Shown in pieces: positions 56,661-64,000 of a stretch of 64,000 bases of DNA (positions within the stretch are counted from its first letter, which is position 1; every line of letters starts with the position of its first letter). Under the pieces are notes generated by a model. It was not told where the DNA came from and ran no database searches. It saw nothing but the letters and a program-made list of their open reading frames with translations. Both the position numbers and the translations under genes were made by a program. Source of the DNA: Tsukamurella tyrosinosolvens (GTDB lineage Bacteria > Actinomycetota > Actinomycetes > Mycobacteriales > Mycobacteriaceae); contig NZ_FNSA01000003.1 in assembly GCF_900104775.1 (NCBI RefSeq), positions 2,666,001-2,730,000 on the forward strand, written 5' to 3'.

Positions 56661-57944
56661 ATGTCCACCACGAACACCGACCGCTACGCCAAGCAGCTGG
56701 CCGCCGACTGGGGGCTCACGCTCTCCGCGGCGCGCGACATCCGCGCCAAGCAGCTCGCGTTCGGGTCCCCTAGCGTCAACGACCTGATGCCGACCCTGCT
56801 GCGGCACTACGACCACAGGCTTCGCGACTTCGGCGCCCTCTGCCTGGGTGTAGCCCTGCGGCCGAGCCGGGTTGAGTTCAGTCGCTTCGCGGTGCCCAAC
56901 ACGGACGTTCGAGCTCTCGTGGGAACCAGTCTCGCCGAAGGCAGGCCCGTCTTCGCCGGCACGAGCCGGCAGCACCCCGCCGTCGTGATCTCCGGCGGAT
57001 CCAACTCCGGCAAGACCACGATGCTGCACTCGCTCATCGAGCAGGCAGCTGCGGTGACGTCGCCGATCGACACCGGCATCACGGTGCTCGCCGCTGAGGA
57101 TGCGGCGATCCGCACGCGCCTGTCGCACCTCGCTGACCGCATCGTGTTTCGCGAGCCGGATGCCGGGATCCCCCACGCCCGCTTGAGCTGGCGGCAGCTC
57201 GTCTTCATCGACGACGCCGACCTCTACTTGCCAGACAACACCGACCACTGGACGCAGATCACCGACGAAGTGAACGCAAGGCCCAGCCACATGCGCGTGT
57301 ACCTCACCGCAGCGACTGCGGCACCCCGCGTGCTCCCGCGTGTACTGCTCACGAACGCGGTGCATGTGAACCTGCACGAAGGCACCCTCCCCATCAGGGC
57401 CCGTGCGCTCCCCTGGATGTTCACCTCAGCACTGTCCGACGACGAGGAGGACCCCTTCCGCCTTGTCTCCGGAGGGATCTGCTTCTCGGACCTTCCCGCC
57501 GGAAACTCGCCCGTGGACCCCAGTGCGGAGCATCACGCGTTCCCTGAGATCTCCGAGAATCCCCCAGTCCACCTCGCCGATCTGGACTCGCGAACCGCAC
57601 CGTCCCAGCTGGGTTTCCAGTCCGCGACGCACCGCAGCGTGTTCAACGAGAAGGGTGCGCCGTGGGGGCACGAACACCTCAACTTCGAAGACGTGCGGCT
57701 CGCCGCGCAGACGCCGCTCAACCTCACGGACTCCGCGACGAAGCAACTCCTCGATGATGTCGAAGTCGCACGGACCGCTTGCGGGGAGTCGCGCCTCAAC
57801 TTCGACAAGATCAACGCTTGCGACGACATCGAGGCGGTCGTGGACCAGGCCCGACGCGGGCGCTTTCCGTGGCCGATCTGGCGTGCGGGATTCGGACGGT
57901 TCCTCGCCGAGGACCCGAGTGTCTGGGATCCCCACGACAACTGA
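56661..57944 (+). CDS. FtsK/EccC-like ATPase, shorter paralogue
   Basis: 427 aa from ATG 56661, GAGG seven bases upstream. Walker A at ISGGSNSGKTTML (about residues 111-121), Walker B at QLVFIDDADLYL. The first 60 residues (LSAARDIRAKQLAFGSPSVN, then YDHRLRDFGALCLGV) and the 5' leader match those of the next gene, showing duplication. Only one P-loop domain; the C-terminal half is of unknown fold. Confidence 0.72.
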   Translation: MSTTNTDRYAKQLAADWGLTLSAARDIRAKQLAFGSPSVNDLMPTLLRHYDHRLRDFGALCLGVALRPSRVEFSRFAVPNTDVRALVGTSLAEGRPVFAGTSRQHPAVVISGGSNSGKTTMLHSLIEQAAAVTSPIDTGITVLAAEDAAIRTRLSHLADRIVFREPDAGIPHARLSWRQLVFIDDADLYLPDNTDHWTQITDEVNARPSHMRVYLTAATAAPRVLPRVLLTNAVHVNLHEGTLPIRARALPWMFTSALSDDEEDPFRLVSGGICFSDLPAGNSPVDPSAEHHAFPEISENPPVHLADLDSRTAPSQLGFQSATHRSVFNEKGAPWGHEHLNFEDVRLAAQTPLNLTDSATKQLLDDVEVARTACGESRLNFDKINACDDIEAVVDQARRGRFPWPIWRAGFGRFLAEDPSVWDPHDN

Positions 57945-58153
57945 TCGGCCCGATTCACGAGAGCGTGTCACGTGCCGTCGCCGCGAGACACTGGCGCTAC
58001 GTTCCCGCCAGCGTCGTACCGGCGACGCGCACCGGGACACAGGACCACGCCCGCGCAGTGGGCCCTTCCCCGGCTCAGATCCCTTCGGGAACGCCGGAAG
58101 CGAATCCCCCGCACGAGCGCGGGACGTGTACGACCGCGAAAGCGAGACGTGAC

Positions 58154-60802
58154 ATGTCCACCAAGAAGAACAACCGGCAGAGCGCCGAAGAACGCCGACT
58201 CGCGGAGGCCTGGAGGCTCAGCAGCCTCGCCGCCCGCGACATCCGCCGGGTGCAGGTCGACTCCGGAGCGCCCAGCATCTCCGACGCCCTCGAGCGCGTG
58301 GTCTCCCACTACGAGCGCGAGCTCCGGGATCCCGGCAGTCTGTGCCTGGGCGTCGTGCCGAGCGTCGCCGACGGCGACGCACACTGGCTGGTTGATGAGG
58401 AGATCGACGGCAGCGGACCGATCTTCGCTCGGACCTCCGAGCGCACGCCGATCGTGCTGATCTCGGGCCACCGCAACAGCGGCAAGTCCACACTGCTCCA
58501 TGTGCTCGTGGAACAGGCCGCCGCAGCGACCTCTCCGCACGACACCGCGATCTTCATCGGCGAACACCATCCCCAGTCCCTCACCGCCCGCACCGCTCAT
58601 CTGGGAGACCGGGTGCTCGATCTTCGCTCCAAGCTGCGATCGAGTGACGAGCTCGACGGGCAGAAGAGCATGAACCTGCTGTTCATCGACGATCTCGATC
58701 TGCTCCTGAAGGCTGCGCCCGACTGGTGGGACCTCATCACCGCGATCGCAGGACGAGACGACGTTCGGATCTTCGCGACTGCGGCCTCAGCCGTCCCCCG
58801 CACGCTGCCCCGCTCCATCATCTCGTCTGCGGTCCGGGTCGCCCTGCAGGGCAGCTCGCTGCCCGGAACGTCAGCACCCACCGCACCCTGGATGTTCTCG
58901 ACCGGCACGGCCGAGTCCCAGACCACTGGCTTGTGCTTCACGGACCTTCCGGCTGGCACCTCTCCGACCGGCCTGGACGATCCGTACACGGCGCCCCATC
59001 GCGAGGCGCTGGCTCTGCTGCGTCGCGGCGGATCGGGCGCGGGAGTCCTTCGCCGGTGGTCGGTGCTCGACCGCACCTTCGGCCTGGGCGACCTCAAGCT
59101 CGCTGGGCGGCGCCGGTCCGAGCTGGCGATCGGCGTCGTGGCCGACGCCAACGGTGCGGGCACTGAGCCCTGGTGCATCGACCTCGACGACGCGCCCCGG
59201 CTCGCGATCGCCGGCGACCCGCTCACGGGGCGAACCACCGCGCTCATGACCATGGTCTTCGGCGCCGCTCTGCACGCCGAAGGCCCACGGTTCCTCCTGA
59301 TCAGCGACGACGGGGACCTCGAGGCGATCTCTGACCTTCCGAGCGTCGCGGGATACGCCACCGCGGCGGATTCGCTGATGGTCGAGCGACTCATCGCCCG
59401 GGCCGAGAGGGTGATCGAGGAGCGTCGCGTCGCGCGGGCAGCCCAGCCGACCTTGACGGTCGACGAATTCCTGGCCGGCCGCACGAGCGATCCGCACCAC
59501 CGCCTCGTTCTCGCGATCGACGGAATCGGAGCGTTCCTCGGCGAGGACCGCAGCGAGCGAGCTCAGCAGCTGCTCACGATCGCGGACAACGGACCGGACG
59601 TCGGCGTGCACCTGGTGTTCACCGCCGACTCCGCAGGAGGCCGCTCGACCGGGAATCACCCGCACTACGCGATCGAGGCTCCCGTGACGCTGCAACTGTG
59701 CTCGCGGGACTACAGCCAGAGTCGTCTGCGCCCTGAGATTCGCGTCGATCTGGACGAGCTGATCCCGCGGGGTAAGCCCGGCTGGTCGGTGGACGCGAAG
59801 TCCGGACTCCCCGCGCGGATCGCCTTCCCGAGCGCGCGCACCGAACCGACCGCCGAGTCGCCGCGGGAACAGATCGCACACGCCGTCAAGAACCTGCAGA
59901 TCTCGCCCAGGGGGTTCGAGGTCCCGCGAGTGAACCCCGCTCCGGACACCGTCAGCCTCGAAGACCTCTGGTCTGCCATCTGCAGTGCGCCGGTTCCCGC
60001 GGAGGCCGAGGTGGCGCTGTCCGGCGCTGCTCTGCCGCTCGGCGTCGACCTCCGCACTGACCGGATCATCGGTCCGGAGGGCCAGTCGGCACACCTGCTG
60101 ATCTACGGCGCCGCGGAATCGGGCCGATCCACCGCAGCGCTGACAGCGGTGGAGTCCGCGGCGCACCTGCACGGCCCGTCCGACATGGCGGTGTACGTTC
60201 TCGACCCGCGAGGAGACCTGTCCAACGCCGCCGACGGACTTCGCAAACGCGGATACCTCCGCCCCGAGAAGACGTTCGACAGCGGGCGTGTGCGGCCGAG
60301 CGGATACGCCCGGACTCCCGAGCAGGTCGAGACGGCGGTTTCGACTCTCGAGCAGCTCATGGCTGCGCGCCGGCGAACCGCCGAGTCGACCACGAGCTCC
60401 GATGGTGACGTTCCGGCCCGTCCGAACCCTGAAGTGTTCGTCGTGATCGACAACTTCAACGCGATGACCAGTGGATACGCCCGGAGTTCCGCGCTCGACC
60501 GGCTTGTGCCGCTCATCTCCAGCGGCACCGATCTCGGGGTCCGGTTCATCGTGACCGACAACGCGGACATGTCCACCAGCTGGGAAAACGCTCCGTTCCT
60601 GGGTGCGTTGGCCGGATGCCGACACCGCACGCTCCTGCAGCTCAGTGGATCACCGAACACGTCGCCGCCGTTCTTCGCGTCGCAGCATCTGCGTCCCCGA
60701 CGGTGGGCTCCTGGCCGAGGCCGCATGATCGTCGCGCCCGACGACTACGCGACCATCCAGGTGGCGCTGCCCCTGTCCGCCCGCGGAGCAGCGGCGGCGT
60801 GA
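58154..60802 (+). CDS. Three-domain FtsK/EccC-like ATPase
   Basis: 882 aa from ATG 58154. Three P-loops: ISGHRNSGKSTLLHV (about 103-117), IAGDPLTGRTTALM (about 355), and IYGAAESGRSTAAL (about 655); the second and third lack the usual Lys, as in EccC domains 2 and 3. Walker B-like NLLFIDDLDLLLK and VFVVIDNFNAM are visible. The C-terminus RGRMIVAPDDYATIQVALPL resembles the EccC end. No EccB, EccD, EccE or WXG gene is in view, so it may be an orphan T7SS-like or conjugation motor. Confidence 0.75.
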   Translation: MSTKKNNRQSAEERRLAEAWRLSSLAARDIRRVQVDSGAPSISDALERVVSHYERELRDPGSLCLGVVPSVADGDAHWLVDEEIDGSGPIFARTSERTPIVLISGHRNSGKSTLLHVLVEQAAAATSPHDTAIFIGEHHPQSLTARTAHLGDRVLDLRSKLRSSDELDGQKSMNLLFIDDLDLLLKAAPDWWDLITAIAGRDDVRIFATAASAVPRTLPRSIISSAVRVALQGSSLPGTSAPTAPWMFSTGTAESQTTGLCFTDLPAGTSPTGLDDPYTAPHREALALLRRGGSGAGVLRRWSVLDRTFGLGDLKLAGRRRSELAIGVVADANGAGTEPWCIDLDDAPRLAIAGDPLTGRTTALMTMVFGAALHAEGPRFLLISDDGDLEAISDLPSVAGYATAADSLMVERLIARAERVIEERRVARAAQPTLTVDEFLAGRTSDPHHRLVLAIDGIGAFLGEDRSERAQQLLTIADNGPDVGVHLVFTADSAGGRSTGNHPHYAIEAPVTLQLCSRDYSQSRLRPEIRVDLDELIPRGKPGWSVDAKSGLPARIAFPSARTEPTAESPREQIAHAVKNLQISPRGFEVPRVNPAPDTVSLEDLWSAICSAPVPAEAEVALSGAALPLGVDLRTDRIIGPEGQSAHLLIYGAAESGRSTAALTAVESAAHLHGPSDMAVYVLDPRGDLSNAADGLRKRGYLRPEKTFDSGRVRPSGYARTPEQVETAVSTLEQLMAARRRTAESTTSSDGDVPARPNPEVFVVIDNFNAMTSGYARSSALDRLVPLISSGTDLGVRFIVTDNADMSTSWENAPFLGALAGCRHRTLLQLSGSPNTSPPFFASQHLRPRRWAPGRGRMIVAPDDYATIQVALPLSARGAAAA

Positions 60803-60969
60803 ACGCTACCGGCGGGCACGCGCGGCGTTCCCGCCGGTAGTGGCTCCAACAGCATCGCGCCGCGGAGCGCTCGGCGGTGTGTCCGAGGCCATAATCCAGC
60901 GCGTTACAGGGCCCGGCCGCCCAGCCACGTGAGTGGGTGGCAGGCCTCCACACCACCAGAGGAGTTCAC

Positions 60970-63084
60970 GTGACCCCGTACCAGTTCGGTCTCCTGGCCG
61001 GCGCTCTCGCCGGCCTCGGGGCGGCTCGATTCCGGCACGGCCCCGAGGCCGCGAGTCGGTCCGGAACGGTCGGCCTTCTCGCGGCCGCCGCAGGCACCGC
61101 AGCCCTCACTCCCGCGGTGGGCGGGCCGCTGAGCGAACGCGTCTTCGACCTCGCCGGCCTGCCCGGCTTCGCCCCTGTGCTGGGGCAGCTCCTGCTGGTG
61201 GTCGCTGCCGTCGCCGGCGGCGCGCACCTGCTCGACCGGCTCGATGCATCCGGGTGGGTCCGCTACTGCGTCGGCCTGTCCGCGATCGCCACCGTCGTGA
61301 TGCTCTGGCAGTGGATCAGCCAGAGCACCCTGCCCGCGGGCACTCAGGCGGACTTCCGCTGGTTCTTCGTGGCCTTCGCCACCGCGTTGGCCGTGCCCCA
61401 GATCGGGGTGCTGGCGGCGGCGATCCGCTACCGCGGTCAGCACCCCGCACAGTGGGCCTCGATCCTCGCCGCGGCCGCCACCGCCGGTATCGCATGGTGC
61501 CTGTGCCGCGGCCTCGTGGCTGGGTACGCCCCCGCGGCTGAGAAGATCCCCGGCGGTGCGCTCTGGGTGCTCGCGGTGACTGCAGGCCTCGGCTACTGGG
61601 GCGGGAACCTTCTCGCGCGGATCGACGAGAACCAGCCTGCCCCGGAAGACACGGACTCCCTCGATGACGAGCCCGATCTCGAGGTGAGCGACGAAGCGGA
61701 CGTTCCCGAGCTTCCCGCCGCGGGCAGCGCCCGCGTGATCAACCTCGGCGAGGCCCGCGAGCGCGCCACGGCTCTGGCGACTGCGCTCTCGCGCCAGCTC
61801 GCCGACGCTGACCGCGACACCGCGGTCTCCGTCGGGGTTACTGGGGATGATGCCTACTTCTGCACCGCCGACGGGCTCGGATTCCTTCCCGAGGGCGGCG
61901 CCGGCGCAGACGGGCTCACCCCGCTCATCGACGCCGTGCCTGCGGAGTTCATCGCTCGCTGGATCGGGTGCGCGCACCCGCAGATGCCGCTGCTCGCCGC
62001 CGCCGAGCAGGAGCACGTGGAGCCTTTCGATGCCGTGGCAACGACCGGCCCCGGCGGAAACCTCGACGCCGAGGCGCTGGAGGAGGCCGAAGCGGCGGTC
62101 CTCGACCAGCCCCGCAGCCGCACCGGCGCCGTTCCGGTGTCGCAGGCGCACGCGGTCTTCGAGCGACTCTCGCGCGAGTGGGACGTCGACTTCACCGCCT
62201 CGAGGGATGTCGAAGCGGCGGTCGCGTCAGCGCGGTGGACCGCGCGTCCCAAGGACGAGTACCGCGGCCTGTGGGCATCCGAGTTGCTCCTCCGGGCGGC
62301 CGAAGACCTCGACTCCGGCGACATCGATTCCGCGCGATACGAGCTCTGGTGCGCGGACCAGATCCCCACGCTCACCGCAGCGTCGATCGTTCCGGAGGCG
62401 CAGGCACCTGCCCGTCCCGCGGCCCCCCAGCCGTCGCGCGCCACACTGATCACGGCGCAGATCGCGAAGGCCGCAGGGACCGAGACCAGCGTCGCCGTGG
62501 CGATGGACGCCGCGGGCAATGCCGTCTTCGCGACCGAGCAGGGCCTGGGTTACCTGCCGAGCGGCTCCCAGATCAGCGAGAACTGCACGTCCCTGGCCAT
62601 GGCGGCGAACGAGGCGTTCCTCGCACGGTGGCTCGGGTGCCGGACCCCGCACGTCGCGCTCCTCGCGGCCGTGGACGAGGGCCTGATTCCGGCCCCGTCC
62701 GAGATCCTCACGACCGAGGACAAGCTCGCTGACCCTCGAGCGAAGAAGGTGACCGGCGGCGAGCTCGCCGCGGCACTCACCGTGCCCGCCGGGCCGACCG
62801 TCGACCGGGTGAGAATCTGTGCGATCGACCGCGCCGACGTCGATGACGCCTACCGCGCCCTGGTCGCACGTTTCGGGTTCCCTGCGGATGTCCCCTCAAC
62901 CGCCTGGCGCGCTGCCCAGGACCAGCTCTGGGCATCCGAGCCTTCGGAGGGCTACCTCGAGGCCTGGGGCACGTACCTCGTCACCGCGGCCGACGCGGCC
63001 ATCGCTCGAGCAGACGACTCCGCCCGGTACCTCCTGCGCAACGGCCTCATCGTGCTCTCCGCTGCCCAGCGCGCGCGAGTCTGA
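60970..63084 (+). CDS. Large polytopic membrane protein with two cytoplasmic repeats
   Basis: 704 aa from GTG 60970, AGGAG five bases before. The first 230 residues hold about seven hydrophobic helices (FGLLAGALAGLG, LLVVAAVAGGAHLL, VGLSAIATVVMLW and others). The C-terminal half contains two similar units: (1) VSVGVTGDDAYFCTADGLGF...ARWIGCAHPQMPLLAAA and (2) VAVAMDAAGNAVFATEQGLG...ARWLGCRTPHVALLAAV. Position after the EccC-like ATPase suggests a membrane partner of the motor, but no known family was identified. Confidence 0.7.
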   Translation: MTPYQFGLLAGALAGLGAARFRHGPEAASRSGTVGLLAAAAGTAALTPAVGGPLSERVFDLAGLPGFAPVLGQLLLVVAAVAGGAHLLDRLDASGWVRYCVGLSAIATVVMLWQWISQSTLPAGTQADFRWFFVAFATALAVPQIGVLAAAIRYRGQHPAQWASILAAAATAGIAWCLCRGLVAGYAPAAEKIPGGALWVLAVTAGLGYWGGNLLARIDENQPAPEDTDSLDDEPDLEVSDEADVPELPAAGSARVINLGEARERATALATALSRQLADADRDTAVSVGVTGDDAYFCTADGLGFLPEGGAGADGLTPLIDAVPAEFIARWIGCAHPQMPLLAAAEQEHVEPFDAVATTGPGGNLDAEALEEAEAAVLDQPRSRTGAVPVSQAHAVFERLSREWDVDFTASRDVEAAVASARWTARPKDEYRGLWASELLLRAAEDLDSGDIDSARYELWCADQIPTLTAASIVPEAQAPARPAAPQPSRATLITAQIAKAAGTETSVAVAMDAAGNAVFATEQGLGYLPSGSQISENCTSLAMAANEAFLARWLGCRTPHVALLAAVDEGLIPAPSEILTTEDKLADPRAKKVTGGELAAALTVPAGPTVDRVRICAIDRADVDDAYRALVARFGFPADVPSTAWRAAQDQLWASEPSEGYLEAWGTYLVTAADAAIARADDSARYLLRNGLIVLSAAQRARV

Positions 63085-63088
63085 CCCT

Positions 63089-63126
63089 GCTCAGACCGGG
63101 AAGACCATCATCTTCCCGGTCTGAGC
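63089..63126. terminator. Bidirectional hairpin between convergent genes
   Basis: A perfect 16-bp stem GCTCAGACCGGGAAGA with loop CCATCA. The minus-strand gene ends inside it, so it doubles as the 3' coding end of that gene and as terminator for both strands. Confidence 0.75.
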
Positions 63127-63555
63127 GTTCGGGCCTCCGTAGAACAAGCGGTACCCGGCAGCGAGCAAGTTCGCCCGCATGGACACTTCGTCGCCGTAGC
63201 TCGCGACGTGCTCCCCTGTGGATTCGAGGGTGACCTCGCCGTTCCCCGTGCAGACTGCGATCGCGCGGTAGTCGAGATCTGGCGCGTCGCGCATCCACTC
63301 CCACCCGCTGATCCGGTACTCGCCGTTCGCGTTGGGCCGGAAGATCTCCACGCCGCCTTCGTAGTCGATGAGCAACGTGCCGTCCGAGTCGAACGAAGCA
63401 CCGCCGACCCGGTGTCGATGGATCAGATCCGCGAACTCCTGCGCCTCGACACGGCTGAGCAGAGGGACCTCCCAGCCGTCCTGAGGCTCGTCAAGTCGTG
63501 TGCAGTCGATCACGAGCTCGGAGCATCCGGCGAGGATCAGCAGGGTCGTTGACAT
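63091..63555 (-). CDS. DGW-domain family protein (154 aa)
   Basis: ATG 63555, AGGA six bases upstream. The N-terminal half carries one DGW-type unit (RLDEPQDGWEVPLLSRVEAQ... then DSDGTLLIDYEGGVEIF) like the tandem protein at 11608-12141. The rest is a separate domain ending GKMMVFPV. Function unknown. Confidence 0.72.
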   Translation of the reverse strand: MSTTLLILAGCSELVIDCTRLDEPQDGWEVPLLSRVEAQEFADLIHRHRVGGASFDSDGTLLIDYEGGVEIFRPNANGEYRISGWEWMRDAPDLDYRAIAVCTGNGEVTLESTGEHVASYGDEVSMRANLLAAGYRLFYGGPNAQTGKMMVFPV

Positions 63556-63720
63556 GCGGGTTCCTAACGTCGAGGTCGCGGACCCCGGAACTCTCTCGCG
63601 CGCGAGCCCCTGATCGCGTGGCCGGCGCGGTTGCTCCAGTCGCGCCCCGCTCGCGATACGGCCGCCGGCGCTGGTTACCTGCGAACTGCTCTCCAGACCA
63701 ACCACTCCCGAGGAGCCTCC

Positions 63721-64000
63721 ATGTCACCACGTAGCTTTCTGACCCCGCCGTCCCCGCTCGGCGTCCGCGAGGACCTCGCCGGAGCTGTGCCGCTCTCACG
63801 AGAAGCTCTCGAGCGCCTCGTCGTTCGGCGCCAGGATGAGCGGGCCTCCTTCGGTGCGCGCGTTGTCGAGCTCAACCGCACCGCCGCTTACAAGGTCGCC
63901 GAACCACTCGCCGACGAGCTCGACGCGGCGACCGGCCGGATCTCGTTCGCCACCAACGACGGTGACCGCCACCTCATGCCGGCCGATGACGCCTGCACCG
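63721..64000 (+). CDS. Hypothetical protein, 3' end beyond the window
   Basis: ATG 63721 with CGAGGAGCC upstream. MSPRSFLTPPSPLGVREDLA... through VVRRQDERASFGARVVELNR, open to the window end. No domain identified in the visible 93 codons. Confidence 0.7.
   Translation, partial: MSPRSFLTPPSPLGVREDLAGAVPLSREALERLVVRRQDERASFGARVVELNRTAAYKVAEPLADELDAATGRISFATNDGDRHLMPADDACT

Noticed and set aside
58871-60625. Minus-strand frame of 584 codons opposite the three-domain ATPase
   Set aside because: Product is Arg/Gly/Val-rich without domains; the plus strand carries three P-loops.
60904-62151. Minus-strand frame of 415 codons opposite the membrane protein
   Set aside because: Composition is antisense-like and no start signal was found.
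1-64000. CRISPR array, rRNA genes and a replication origin
   Set aside because: No regularly spaced direct repeats with unique spacers, no rRNA sequence and no replication initiator or DnaA-box cluster were found; the 10-bp iterons at 12793 are the nearest candidate.

Overview
High-GC DNA with short overlapping genes, many GTG starts and strong AGGAG sites. It looks like part of a large plasmid or plasmid-like accessory element of a mycolic-acid actinobacterium (Mycobacterium, Gordonia, Rhodococcus or Tsukamurella type). Clues are an MspA-like porin gene, an MMPL exporter, a CYP153-type P450 operon, a DUF2637 membrane protein and FtsK/EccC-like ATPases. No rRNA, ribosomal protein, replication initiator, CRISPR array or phage structural gene was recognised. 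The species cannot be named from the sequence.

Layout. 0-12.8 kb: accessory genes rich in conflict modules. These are a membrane-anchored polymorphic toxin with its Imm52-like immunity gene, the MspA-like protein, a tandem AbiEi-like protein, a Fic protein, small HTH and antitoxin-like genes, a cREC (cyclic-phosphate processing receiver) protein and a degenerate IS607-type recombinase with 10-bp tandem repeats upstream. 13.2-16.9 kb and 35.9-45.6 kb: two halves of a dense tRNA array, about 40 tRNAs covering all 20 amino acids plus an initiator tRNA. Small ORFs, tRNA fragments and at least one structured non-coding stretch lie among them.

16.7-34.6 kb: a cargo element of about 18 kb splits the array. 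A tRNA-Ala 3' end is repeated at both edges (16894-16914 and 34613-34633). The element carries a CYP153/ferredoxin/ferredoxin reductase operon with transglutaminase-like and BtrH-like genes, an AraC regulator, a hotdog thioesterase, TetR, MMPL, an XRE-ImmA/IrrE protein and a Tn554-like set of two tyrosine recombinases plus a TnpC-like protein at its right end.

34.7-45.6 kb: the array continues with genes that fit RNA maintenance: HNH nuclease, two HAD proteins of the RNA-repair type, a DEDDh exonuclease whose 3' end lies inside a tRNA gene, and a Pth2-type peptidyl-tRNA hydrolase. 45.7-56.4 kb: many small uncharacterised genes plus an isochorismatase-like hydrolase, an ADP-ribosylglycohydrolase, a HEPN-MNT toxin-antitoxin pair, a metallophosphoesterase, a secreted lytic-transglycosylase-like protein and a WGR-PARP protein. 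56.6-64 kb: two related FtsK/EccC-like ATPases (the second with three P-loops) and a large polytopic membrane protein.

Working picture (inference): a mobile replicon carrying a nearly self-sufficient decoding and RNA-repair kit, perhaps to resist tRNA-cleaving effectors, together with a potential ADP-ribosylation/de-ADP-ribosylation pair and several toxin-antitoxin modules. A recombinase-borne alkane or fatty-acid oxidation island has landed in one of its tRNA genes.
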